A stretch of DNA of 64,000 nt from Paraburkholderia unamae (GTDB lineage Bacteria; Pseudomonadota; Gammaproteobacteria; Burkholderiales; Burkholderiaceae). The first letter of the stretch is position 1, and every line of letters starts with the position of its first letter. The stretch is taken from positions 124,001 to 188,000 of the forward strand of contig NZ_QLSU01000008.1 of the NCBI RefSeq assembly GCF_003268775.1, read 5' to 3'. Shown in pieces: positions 1 through 7,924 of this stretch. The notes beneath the pieces were generated by a model, which worked only from the letters and a program-made list of their open reading frames with translations, had not been told where the DNA came from and made no database searches. The position numbers and the translations under genes were made by a program.

Positions 1-83
1 AGAACGCGGGCCCGGACGGCGCTTCGACTGGCCGCCTGGCCGGACCGCTCGATGCTTCGGCGCACGCGGTGCGCTGCCTGTGG

Positions 84-935
84 TCAGCGCGCTTCGCGCG
101 CCCGCTCGAGCACGGCAAGCGTCGCTTCGCGCAACCGGCGCGCGCGATCCACGGCGCGCGTGGTCTTTGCCCACTGCCCGGTCGGCACTTCGACGCTCAC
201 CGGCAACTGCTCGGGCAACGCGCGCAGGATGCCCACGAGGTCGAGGCCGCCCTCGCCCGGAATCATCCGTTCGCAGCGCGCCTGGAAAAGCAGCGTGTCG
301 AGGTCGGTGGGCCGCTCGGCCGGCGCGTCGCAGAACTGCACATAGCCAAAGTATTCGCGCGGCAGCGCGCGCAAGTCGTCGAGCGACGAGCGCGCGCGGT
401 CGAAGTGAATCGGGTCGATGATGAGGCCGGTATTGCGCCGCCCGCTCGCCTTCACGATGCGCGCGCCCGCCGTGATGTCCTTCACGTCGGTCCACGGCAT
501 GGGTTCGAGCGAGGGCGTGAGACCGAGCGGCGCCGCGATGTCGCAAAGCTGACCCAGCCGGTCGACGGTGCGCGCTTCGTCCGGGTCGTTGCCCGCCACG
601 AGCACGTAGCGCGCGCCGAGTTCCGCCGCCGTTTCGAGCATGGGCCGATAGGCGTTCACATCGGTGTCGGGCTTCAGGCGCAGGATCTCGACGTCGAGCA
701 CGCGCATGCCCGTATCCTTCAGGATTGCCAGGGTTTCACGCTTGAGCGGCGTATTGCGCGTATTGCCCGTTTCGCCGACGATGTCGTGACGCACTTCGTG
801 ATCCGTCGCGGGCAACAGGCGCAGGCCCACGTAGTCGTAACCCGCATCGACGGCGCACTGCACCATCTGCGGCGGGCTCAGTTCGAGCACGGTCAACGCC
901 GAAAGCGAGAGCGCGCGCGATTGAGGCTGGGTCAT
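84..935 (-). CDS. Sugar phosphate isomerase/epimerase-like TIM barrel protein
   Basis: The 283-residue protein has the layout of the xylose-isomerase-like (AP endonuclease 2) TIM-barrel superfamily, which includes sugar isomerases, inosose dehydratases and 3-dehydroshikimate dehydratases. Family-like metal-ligand positions are seen in SLEPMPW, LIIDPIHF, YVQFCDAP and the late VSVEVP strand. The ATG follows GGGAG by about six bases. It is the last gene of a minus-strand operon, 13 bases after the NIPSNAP gene, behind a flavin dehydrogenase, so it probably acts on an intermediate of the same pathway. Isomerisation or dehydration of a cyclic polyol is plausible, but the substrate cannot be read from sequence. 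Confidence 0.8.
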   Translation of the reverse strand: MTQPQSRALSLSALTVLELSPPQMVQCAVDAGYDYVGLRLLPATDHEVRHDIVGETGNTRNTPLKRETLAILKDTGMRVLDVEILRLKPDTDVNAYRPMLETAAELGARYVLVAGNDPDEARTVDRLGQLCDIAAPLGLTPSLEPMPWTDVKDITAGARIVKASGRRNTGLIIDPIHFDRARSSLDDLRALPREYFGYVQFCDAPAERPTDLDTLLFQARCERMIPGEGGLDLVGILRALPEQLPVSVEVPTGQWAKTTRAVDRARRLREATLAVLERAREAR

Positions 936-948
936 GATGTCTCCCTGG

Positions 949-1560
949 TTAGCGCAGCGGCGAGAACGGGGCCGGCACGCAGATCGTCGATTCCATCGTC
1001 GTGAGATGCGCGGGCCCGCCCTTGGGCGGCCACACGCCGTCCTTCACCGCTTCGGCGCGAATGCGCGAGCGCTCGTCCACGCTGGCATACGGCCAGATGT
1101 TGAGAAAGCGCGGCACGTCGCCGTCGAGCGAGTACATCGCGCCCACCAGCGGCGAGCGCTTCGTGCGCTCGGGCACGGCCTGCTCCCATACGTTGATCGT
1201 ATGCTGAAGGCTGCCGAGTTTCGTGCCGTACACGCGCATCTCGTAGATGCCGCCATGCACCGCGGGCTCGATGGGCGGCAGGAACGGAAAGAGCGCGTAG
1301 CTTTCCGTCTTCACGTCGTCGATAAACTCGCCCACGCCGAACGGATTGCCTTCCAGCAGCAGGCGCTTGCGCTCGCTCACCAGCGCCGCCTCCGACGCGT
1401 AGCCGCGCAGCACCAGCACCTTGCCGAGCGCGCCGATGTCCGAGTACCAGCAGCCGAGCAGCTTGCCGCCCTGCGGATCGCCGCTTGCCTTGATGCCTTC
1501 GAAAACCTGCGCGTTCGCGCCGATCTTCACCGTGAGCGTCACTACGTCATACAGTGTCAT
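949..1560 (-). CDS. NIPSNAP family protein
   Basis: This 203-residue protein has two related ferredoxin-like halves typical of NIPSNAP proteins: an N-terminal MTLYDVVTLTVKIG strand and a second GGIYEMRVYGTKLGS strand. The frame is open further upstream, but ATG at 1560 is preferred because AAGGA lies about seven bases before it and translation then begins exactly at the conserved strand. The start lies inside the last codons of the upstream flavoprotein gene (14-base overlap), so the two are probably translationally coupled. NIPSNAP proteins are often found beside catabolic oxidoreductases; their biochemical role is poorly defined. A small decarboxylase or isomerase-like role is only a guess. 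Confidence 0.8.
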   Translation of the reverse strand: MTLYDVVTLTVKIGANAQVFEGIKASGDPQGGKLLGCWYSDIGALGKVLVLRGYASEAALVSERKRLLLEGNPFGVGEFIDDVKTESYALFPFLPPIEPAVHGGIYEMRVYGTKLGSLQHTINVWEQAVPERTKRSPLVGAMYSLDGDVPRFLNIWPYASVDERSRIRAEAVKDGVWPPKGGPAHLTTMESTICVPAPFSPLR

Positions 1561-3319
1561 TGCATTGTCCTTGAGGATAAAAACATTTTTGTTCGGAGTC
1601 CGATGTGCATGCCGTAGCAGGCTGTGCACCGGCAAGCGAGAGCCCGGCGAGATAGCCGAAGGTCATCGCCGGGCCGAGCGTGATACCGCCGCTCGGGTAG
1701 CAACCGCCCATCATGCTCGCGCTGTCGTTGCCGACGGCGTAGAGGCCGTCGATCGCGCGGCCGCTGCGGTCGAGCGCACGCGCCTGCGCGTCGGTGGCGA
1801 GACCCGAGAACGTGCCGAGGCTGCCAGGCAGCAGCTTCACCGCGTAATACGGGCCGTTTTCCACCGGCGCGAGGCACGGATTCGGCGCGTGCCCGGCATC
1901 GCCCTGCACGCGGTTGTACGGCGTCGAGCCTTTGTGGAACTGCGGATCGAAGCCCTGCTTCGCGTACTGGTTGTAGGTCGAAACGGTTTCGGCCAGCGCG
2001 TGCGCGTCGATGCCGCATTGCGCCGCCAGCGCCGCGAGCGTCGCACCGTGCTTGAGATAGCCCGAGCGGCGATACGGCCCGAGCGGAAACGGAAACGGCT
2101 TCGAGAAGCCCAGCCCGTAGCGGCGCTGAAAGCGGTGATCGCAGACGAGCCAGGCGCATACTTCCTCGCCGGGCGGCGTCGTGTCGAGCAGCGCGCCGAC
2201 GAAGTCGTGATACGACGAAGCCTCGTTCACGAAACGCTTGCCCGCGCGCGTGACCGCGATCACGCCGGGTTTGGCGCGCTCGATCAAGTGCGGAAAGACC
2301 ACGTCTTTCACGCCGTCGTGCATGGGCACGATCGAGACGGGCGCCCACGCGGCGGGCGCTTCGAGCGCGCCGTCGAAATGCGCGCCGATCGACTCGCCCA
2401 GACGAATGCCGTCGCCGGTGTTGCTGCGCGGCGCCGCCGACCAGTGCTCGCGGCCCGAAGGCGTATAAGCGAAGGTTCGCGCGCGGCGCGCAACGTCATG
2501 CGGAAAACCACCACAGGCAAGCACCACCCCGCGCGCGGCGTGCACCTGATGCACCACGCCGTCGATCTCGACACGCGCGCCCGTGACGCGCGACGCATCG
2601 CGCAAGAGGCCAATCGCTTTCGCACGCGTGCGCAGGTCCACCCCGCGATCGGCCGCCGACTTCAAGAGGCGCGCGGTGAGCGCGTTGCCGTTCACGAGAT
2701 GCATCGAGCGCCCGTAGCGCAGCTTGTGCCAGCCAAAGGCGGCGAGGCGGCGGCTCGCGTAGAGCGCCGAGCGCAGCGAGCGCGTGGCGCGATAGAAGTG
2801 CGCGAGATCCTGGCCCGAGCCGAGCGCCATGCCGTTGATCGTCGTGACCGAAAGCGGCTTGCGCAGTTTGTCGATCAGCGGCCCGAGCTCGCGGCCGTCG
2901 AACGGCATCGCGCACACCGAGCGGCCGCCCGTGCCCGCGCCCGGCGTGGTGTGGAAATCGGGAATGCGGTTGCCGTCGATGAAACGCACCGCGGTGTGGC
3001 GCTCGAAGAACTCGACCATTTCCGGGCCGCGTTCGAGCAGCGCGTCGGCCTTGGCCGCGTCGTATTGCGCGCCCAGTTCGCTCTTCAGGTAAGTGCGCGG
3101 CGCCTCGATGTCCTCGCGTATGCCCGCGCGCGTGGCCAGCGGGTTGCGCGGAATCCACAGCCAGCCGCCCGACCAGGCGGTCGTGCCGCCGAACACGTCC
3201 TCCTTTTCCGCGACGATCACGCGCAAGCCCTGCGCCGCCGCCGTCACCGCCGCCGACAGCCCGGCCGCGCCCGAACCCAGCACCAGCACGTCGCAATCGA
3301 GTTTCGGTTCATCCTTCAT
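1547..3319 (-). CDS. FAD-dependent dehydrogenase, 3-ketosteroid dehydrogenase / fumarate reductase flavoprotein type
   Basis: The 590-residue protein belongs to the FAD_binding_2 superfamily. It has an N-terminal dinucleotide-binding motif GSGAAG (about residues 16-21) followed by FGGTTAWSGGW, a central GKRFVNE motif, and the C-terminal signature CYPSGGITLGPAMTFGYLAG that closes the FAD site. Family members remove or add hydrogens next to a carbonyl (ketosteroid delta-1 dehydrogenation, fumarate or urocanate reduction). No signal peptide is seen, so it is probably cytoplasmic. It is first in the operon with NIPSNAP and TIM-barrel genes and is divergent from the epimerase at 3463, with a palindromic operator between. 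A paralog of almost equal length lies at 13540. Confidence 0.88.
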   Translation of the reverse strand: MKDEPKLDCDVLVLGSGAAGLSAAVTAAAQGLRVIVAEKEDVFGGTTAWSGGWLWIPRNPLATRAGIREDIEAPRTYLKSELGAQYDAAKADALLERGPEMVEFFERHTAVRFIDGNRIPDFHTTPGAGTGGRSVCAMPFDGRELGPLIDKLRKPLSVTTINGMALGSGQDLAHFYRATRSLRSALYASRRLAAFGWHKLRYGRSMHLVNGNALTARLLKSAADRGVDLRTRAKAIGLLRDASRVTGARVEIDGVVHQVHAARGVVLACGGFPHDVARRARTFAYTPSGREHWSAAPRSNTGDGIRLGESIGAHFDGALEAPAAWAPVSIVPMHDGVKDVVFPHLIERAKPGVIAVTRAGKRFVNEASSYHDFVGALLDTTPPGEEVCAWLVCDHRFQRRYGLGFSKPFPFPLGPYRRSGYLKHGATLAALAAQCGIDAHALAETVSTYNQYAKQGFDPQFHKGSTPYNRVQGDAGHAPNPCLAPVENGPYYAVKLLPGSLGTFSGLATDAQARALDRSGRAIDGLYAVGNDSASMMGGCYPSGGITLGPAMTFGYLAGLSLAGAQPATACTSDSEQKCFYPQGQCNDTV

Positions 3320-3390
3320 GTTCGGTATCGCCTTTCTTCCTGTGTCTCCAGAGACAGTATTGTGCTGTCTTTGTAGAATTACTTTTCGTT

Positions 3391-3407
3391 GTGGAATACT
3401 ATTCCAC
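3391..3407. promoter_or_regulatory. IclR-type palindromic operator (site A)
   Basis: GTGGAATACTATTCCAC has perfect seven-base arms around ACT. It lies between the divergent flavoprotein and epimerase genes and recurs with small changes at 5522, 13419 and 13447. The form resembles the TGGAA-N5-TTCCA type of site bound by IclR-family proteins. The assignment to that family is inferred from the shape. Confidence 0.7.
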
Positions 3408-3462
3408 TAAATTCGGTTTGGCAAAGACTTTGTGACCTGACGAACACCATGGAGGCATGACA

Positions 3463-4377
3463 ATGAAGGTACTGATCACGGGCGGCAGCGGTTTTCTGGG
3501 CGCATGGATCATGAAGCGGCTGCTCGCGCGCGGCATGGACTGCGTAGCCTTCGACCTGCGCGCGAACGCGCGGCTCGTCGAAGCGCTCGCGCCCGAACAC
3601 GCGGCGGCGGTGCAATGGCGCACCGGCGACATCGCCAGCGCGGAGGACACCGCGCGCGCGCTGGAAGGCTGCGACGCCGTCATTCATCTCGCGGGCATCC
3701 TCACGCCCGACTGCGCGGCGAACCCCGTGCGCGGCGCGCAGATCAACCTGATCGGCACGCTGAACGTGTTCGAAGCCGCGCGCGCCGCGGGCCTGCGCCG
3801 CGTGCTCTACGCGAGCAGCGCCGGCGTGTTCGGCCCCGACGACGGCGCCGCGCCCCTGCCGCAAACGCACTACGGCGCGTTCAAGCTTGCCTGCGAGGGC
3901 TCCGCGCGCGCGTACTGGCACGACCACGGCATGGCCAGCATCGGCTTTCGCCCGCTCGTGGTCTATGGCGCGGGGCGCGAATCGGGCTCCAGCGCGGGGC
4001 CGAGCCTCGCGTGCCGCGCGGCCGCGCGCGGCGAGCGCTATACCATCCCCTTCAGCGGATCGACGGGCCTCGTATTCGCCGACGATGTCGCCGCGGCCTA
4101 CGAAGCGGCACTGCTGCGCGACTTCGAAGGCGCACATGCGTTCACGCTGGCTGGCGAAATGACGCCGGTCGCCACGCTGATCGAGCGGATCGAAGCCATC
4201 GCGCCCGGCGCGCGCATCGACGCGAGCAGCCCGCCGCTGCCCATCGCCACCGCGTTCCTGCACGATCCCGCGCTGGCGCGCCTGCTGCCCGGCCTGCCGC
4301 AAACCTCGCTCGAAAACGGCCTGCGCGAGACCGTGGCGTTCTATCGCCACGGCCTCAAAATCACTCAGGCTTCCTGA
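3463..4377 (+). CDS. NAD-dependent epimerase/dehydratase (extended SDR)
   Basis: The 304-residue protein is an extended short-chain dehydrogenase. It has the nucleotide-binding loop GGSGFLG (residues 7-13), an acidic residue after beta-2 (D31), a serine in LYASSAG near residue 119 and the YxxxK pair Y137/K141. Two ATGs are possible (3457 and 3463). GGAGG at 3451-3455 is only one base from the first but seven from the second, so 3463 is chosen. It is transcribed away from the flavoprotein operon and shares the palindrome at 3391. Relatives oxidise or epimerise sugars and uronic acids; this supports carbohydrate-like or cyclitol-like substrates but does not identify one. Confidence 0.85.
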   Translation: MKVLITGGSGFLGAWIMKRLLARGMDCVAFDLRANARLVEALAPEHAAAVQWRTGDIASAEDTARALEGCDAVIHLAGILTPDCAANPVRGAQINLIGTLNVFEAARAAGLRRVLYASSAGVFGPDDGAAPLPQTHYGAFKLACEGSARAYWHDHGMASIGFRPLVVYGAGRESGSSAGPSLACRAAARGERYTIPFSGSTGLVFADDVAAAYEAALLRDFEGAHAFTLAGEMTPVATLIERIEAIAPGARIDASSPPLPIATAFLHDPALARLLPGLPQTSLENGLRETVAFYRHGLKITQAS

Positions 4378-4381
4378 TCGT

Positions 4382-5431
4382 TTATCGTTGCATGGCGTCG
4401 GCTGGCACAGCCGGCGCTCGCGACGCGGCCGCGCGATGCACCGCAAGCGTCGCCGCGAGCGTGCGCGCACCGTCGTCGGCCGTGCACAGCGGCGCTTCTT
4501 CGCGCGCGATCACCGCAGCGAAATGACGCAACTGCTCGTGGTAAGGATCTCCCGCATGCGGCGTGCTGCGCTCCACCGTGAGCGGCTCGTGCCAGCCTTT
4601 GCCGCTGCGGTACTCCCACACATCGAGCTGCGGCAGCGTCAGCGACGCGTCCGTGCCGATCAGGAAGTGCGTGTTCTCCTGCTGGCGCGGGTAGTGCGCG
4701 GCCTCGCCCGCCGCGAGGTCCCAGTTCCAGGGCGCGGCCGCCGTGTCGGAAACCACGATCGTGCCCAGCGCGCCGCTCGCGAAGCGCAGCAGCACGGCGG
4801 CCGTGTCCTCCACCGCGAAGCCGCGCACGCCGTTCGACGTCTGCGCCTGCTCCTCCACGATCTCGCCGAGCAGGAACCGCATGATGTCGATGTCGTGAAT
4901 CAGGTTGATGAGCACGGGGCCGCCGCCCGCCTCGCGGCGCCACTGCATGTCGAAGTACGCGTCGGGCTTGTAGAACGTGGCGAGCGCATTGGCCGCCACG
5001 GGCTTGCCGAGGCGCCCCGAGCGCACGATCTCGCGCGCGCGGCGCAGGATCGGATTGTGGCGGCGATGGTGGCCGACGAGCAGCGGCACGTTTGCTTCGC
5101 GTGCGGCGCGATCGAGCCGCAACGCGTCCTCCACATGATCGGCAACCGGCTTTTCGATCAGCGCCGGCACGCCGCGCGCCACGCATGCGAGGCCCACGTC
5201 GACATGGGTCGCGTTCGGCGTCGCGACGATCGCGCCTTCGGGGCGCACTTCGTCGAGCATCGCTGCGTAGTCGGCGAACCAGCGCAGCCCTTCGGCGTGC
5301 GCGAACTGCTGCGCGGCGGGCGACGGGTCCGCGATCGCCACCACTTGCGCGTGCGGGTGCAGCCGCGCGCGCTCCACGTGCATCCTGCCGATCGCACCCG
5401 CGCCGATTACCGCCAGACGTCTCCTTGCCAT
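4382..5431 (-). CDS. Gfo/Idh/MocA family oxidoreductase
   Basis: The 349-residue protein has an N-terminal Rossmann motif GAGAIG (10-15), the family EKP motif (93-95) and a conserved LINLIHDIDIMRF helix with the family histidine/aspartate. These enzymes reversibly oxidise hydroxyl groups of sugars, inositols or related polyols with NAD(P). The frame extends upstream to 5614, but ATG at 5431 is preceded by AGGAGG about seven bases away, so the shorter start is used. It ends four bases from the convergent epimerase gene and is divergent from the ABC transporter operon across an intergenic region with another copy of the palindromic operator. Confidence 0.88.
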   Translation of the reverse strand: MARRRLAVIGAGAIGRMHVERARLHPHAQVVAIADPSPAAQQFAHAEGLRWFADYAAMLDEVRPEGAIVATPNATHVDVGLACVARGVPALIEKPVADHVEDALRLDRAAREANVPLLVGHHRRHNPILRRAREIVRSGRLGKPVAANALATFYKPDAYFDMQWRREAGGGPVLINLIHDIDIMRFLLGEIVEEQAQTSNGVRGFAVEDTAAVLLRFASGALGTIVVSDTAAAPWNWDLAAGEAAHYPRQQENTHFLIGTDASLTLPQLDVWEYRSGKGWHEPLTVERSTPHAGDPYHEQLRHFAAVIAREEAPLCTADDGARTLAATLAVHRAAASRAPAVPADAMQR

Positions 5432-5521
5432 TGCGTTTCTCCTCCTTTTCCCGGTTGAACAGATTGGCTCCAGGGCGCCGTCACGGTGATTACCCCGATA
5501 CCCTGAAATTTGCTTTGATTG

Positions 5522-5537
5522 TTGAATACTATTCCAA
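5522..5537. promoter_or_regulatory. IclR-type palindromic operator (site B)
   Basis: TTGAATACTATTCCAA keeps the ACT centre and right arm of site A and has one mismatch in the left arm. It lies between the divergent Gfo/Idh gene and the ABC transporter operon, so it could control both. The link to the other sites is from sequence similarity; the bound protein is inferred. Confidence 0.6.
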
Positions 5538-5639
5538 TTTGAACTAGAGTTCACCAAAACTTTTATGGCGCACCGGTTTTGCACGGCGCGCCGGACACAA
5601 GCAAACCCAGCCATTCACACGGGACAGGAGCGGAGACAC

Positions 5640-6947
5640 ATGACGGAAAAGCACAACCAGGACAGCCACCTTTCGGCCCCCGAAACATCGTCGGCGGATA
5701 CACCGGGCGCCTGCGGACTCACGCGGCGCGCTTGGCTTGCCACGGCAGGCAAGGCGCTCGCGGGCGGCGCGGCGGTGCTCGCGGCGCCCGCCTTCGTGCG
5801 CGCGCAAGGCGAGCAGCCGCTCAAACTCGGCCTGCTGATGGCCAAGCAGGGCGTGTGGACCGAGCAAGGCGAAGTGATCGCCAACGGCGTGAAGCTCGCG
5901 CTCGACCAGGCGGGCAACCAGGCGCGCGGCCGCCGCCTCGATCTCGTCTGGTACGACGAGCCCAACCCGCAGTCTGCGCAGCAGAACATGCAAAAACTGG
6001 TGGAGCAGGACAAGGCGATTGCGGTGATCGGCGGCACGAACAGCGGCACGTCGCTCGCGATGTCGTCGGTCGCCATGCGCACGAAAACGCCTTATATCGC
6101 GCCCAACGCCGCCGCGCGCGAATTGACCGGCAGCAGTTGCAACCCGTACACCTTCCGCGTGCTGAGCCCGACGCCCGTGACCTGCCGCGCGCTGGCGCCG
6201 TCGCTGCTCGCCATCGGCAAGAAGTGGCACTTCCTCGTGGCGAATTACGCCTACGGGCAGGACATCCAGCGCTCGATGTCGGAGTTGCTCAAGCAGTCGG
6301 GCGGCACGATCGTGGGCGCCGACGTCACGCCGCTGAACACCACCGACTTCAGTTCGTTCATCCTCAAGATCCGCCAGTCGAAGCCCGATGTCGTGCTGCT
6401 CGGGCTGCCCGGCGGCGACCTCTCCACCTTCCTCAAGCAGTACGCGGAAATGGGCATGAAAGGCCAGATTCCGGTGGCCTGCCCGATCATCGGCGACTCG
6501 GATCTCTGGTCGATCAACGTCGACGCCGCGACCGGCTATTACGGCAAGCCCTGGCATTTCAGCTCGCCGGGCCACTCGCCCGAGGAACTCGCCTTCATCA
6601 AGCAATACACGGCGAAGTACGGCAAGCCGCCCGCCGACAAGGCCTGGATCGGCTGGTTCACCACGCGTGCGCTGCTCAAGGCCGTGAACGACGCGAAGAG
6701 CACCTCGGGCGCGGACATCGTGCAGAGCCTCGAAACGGTGCAGGTAGGCGACAGCAGCGGCCCCGCGTATTTCCGCCCGTGGGACCACCAGTTGCTGCGG
6801 CGCTGGACCGTGTTCAAGGTGAAGGACCACATCACCGACAAGTGGGACTGGCTCAACCAAGTCTCGGTCGTGCCGCAAAACCCGTCGGACCTCGACCGGC
6901 TTTACGGCACGCGCCAGGAAATCGGCTGCACGATGGCTGCCCGCTGA
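5640..6947 (+). CDS. ABC transporter substrate-binding protein, Leu/Ile/Val (Peripla_BP_6) type
   Basis: The 435-residue protein begins with a hydrophilic leader followed by TRRAWLATAGKAL, a hydrophobic stretch and a likely cleavage site near FVRA-Q (about residue 55). The twin arginine at 29-30 suggests Tat export. The mature part (KLGLLMAKQGVWTEQG, GGTNSGTSLA, NYAYGQDI, DVVLLGLPGGD) is a type I periplasmic binding protein of the hydrophobic amino acid/amide uptake family. ATG 5640 is chosen over upstream codons because GGAG precedes it and the leader starts there. It heads the operon with the permease and fused permease-ATPase genes. Members also bind aromatic or alicyclic acids, so the ligand need not be an amino acid. 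Confidence 0.9.
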   Translation: MTEKHNQDSHLSAPETSSADTPGACGLTRRAWLATAGKALAGGAAVLAAPAFVRAQGEQPLKLGLLMAKQGVWTEQGEVIANGVKLALDQAGNQARGRRLDLVWYDEPNPQSAQQNMQKLVEQDKAIAVIGGTNSGTSLAMSSVAMRTKTPYIAPNAAARELTGSSCNPYTFRVLSPTPVTCRALAPSLLAIGKKWHFLVANYAYGQDIQRSMSELLKQSGGTIVGADVTPLNTTDFSSFILKIRQSKPDVVLLGLPGGDLSTFLKQYAEMGMKGQIPVACPIIGDSDLWSINVDAATGYYGKPWHFSSPGHSPEELAFIKQYTAKYGKPPADKAWIGWFTTRALLKAVNDAKSTSGADIVQSLETVQVGDSSGPAYFRPWDHQLLRRWTVFKVKDHITDKWDWLNQVSVVPQNPSDLDRLYGTRQEIGCTMAAR

Positions 6948-7054
6948 GGTCACTGAGGCCACCAAGGTCATCAAGGCCATTCGCTTTCCAGGCACACAAA
7001 GCTGGCAAATCCCGCGCGCGCGGTGCATCGCGCGCCGCAATCTGGAGTATGGGC

Positions 7055-7924
7055 ATGGCAGAAATGGTGTTGTCCCAGGTCGCCAACGGACTGGTGCTGG
7101 GCTTCCTCTACGTGCTGCTCGCGATCGGTCTGTCGATCATCTGCGGGCTGCTCGGCATCGTCAATTTCGCGCACGGCGCGCTGTTCGCACTCGGCGCGTA
7201 CTTCGCCATCGCGCTTTCCACGCAGTTCGGCTGGGGCGCCGTTGTGCTCGCGCCCGTGCTCGTGGCGGCGGTGGGCGTGCTGATCGAAGTCGTTTTCATC
7301 CGCAGGCTCTATGGCAAGGAGCCGCTCTTGAGCCTCATCGTGACGTTCGCGCTGTCGCTGCTCATCACGGCGCTCACACGCCTCATCTGGGGTGCGGGCG
7401 GCCTGCCGTTCAGCCCGCCCGAAGCGCTTAGCGGCTTTCTCGTGTACGGACCGCTGCTCATTACGAAGTACCGCCTTTTCGTGCTGGCCGCGACCGTGGC
7501 GATTCTCGTCGCGCTCTGGGCGTTCATGAGGTACACGCCTTATGGCCGCATTCTGCGCGCGGGCAGCCGCGACCCGGAAATGGTAGGACTCCTCGGCATC
7601 AATCTGCCGCGCGTGCTGACCGGTGCCTTTGCACTCGGCGCGCTGCTCGCGGGCGCGGCCGGCCTGCTCGCCGCGCCGCTCCTGACCGTCACGCCGGGCA
7701 TGGCGACCGCCGCGGTCATGCCGGCCTTCGTGATCGTGACCATCGGCGGGCTCGGCTCGTTCGCGGGCGCCGTGGTCGCGGGGCTGCTGGTGGGCGTGGT
7801 GACGGCGCTGGCCGTGCAGTTCTTTCCCGAAGGCTCGTCGGTCGCGATGTATGTGCTGATGGCCCTCGTCCTGCTCGTGCGCCCTCGCGGGCTTTTCGGT
7901 GAACGCTGGGAGCGCTTCGAATGA
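7055..7924 (+). CDS. ABC transporter permease, LivH type
   Basis: This 289-residue, almost entirely hydrophobic protein has the LivH signature GLLGIVNFAHGALFALGAY near the N terminus, the cytoplasmic loop RAGSRDPEMVGLLGIN that contacts the ATPases, and the final IGGLGSFAGAVVAGLLVG helix. About eight membrane segments are expected. Three nearby ATGs are possible; 7055 is preferred because GGAG at 7044-7047 is seven bases upstream. Its stop overlaps the ATG of the next gene in an ATGA arrangement, so the two halves of the membrane channel are probably made together. It forms the inner-membrane channel with the LivM part of the next protein. Confidence 0.9.
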   Translation: MAEMVLSQVANGLVLGFLYVLLAIGLSIICGLLGIVNFAHGALFALGAYFAIALSTQFGWGAVVLAPVLVAAVGVLIEVVFIRRLYGKEPLLSLIVTFALSLLITALTRLIWGAGGLPFSPPEALSGFLVYGPLLITKYRLFVLAATVAILVALWAFMRYTPYGRILRAGSRDPEMVGLLGINLPRVLTGAFALGALLAGAAGLLAAPLLTVTPGMATAAVMPAFVIVTIGGLGSFAGAVVAGLLVGVVTALAVQFFPEGSSVAMYVLMALVLLVRPRGLFGERWERFE

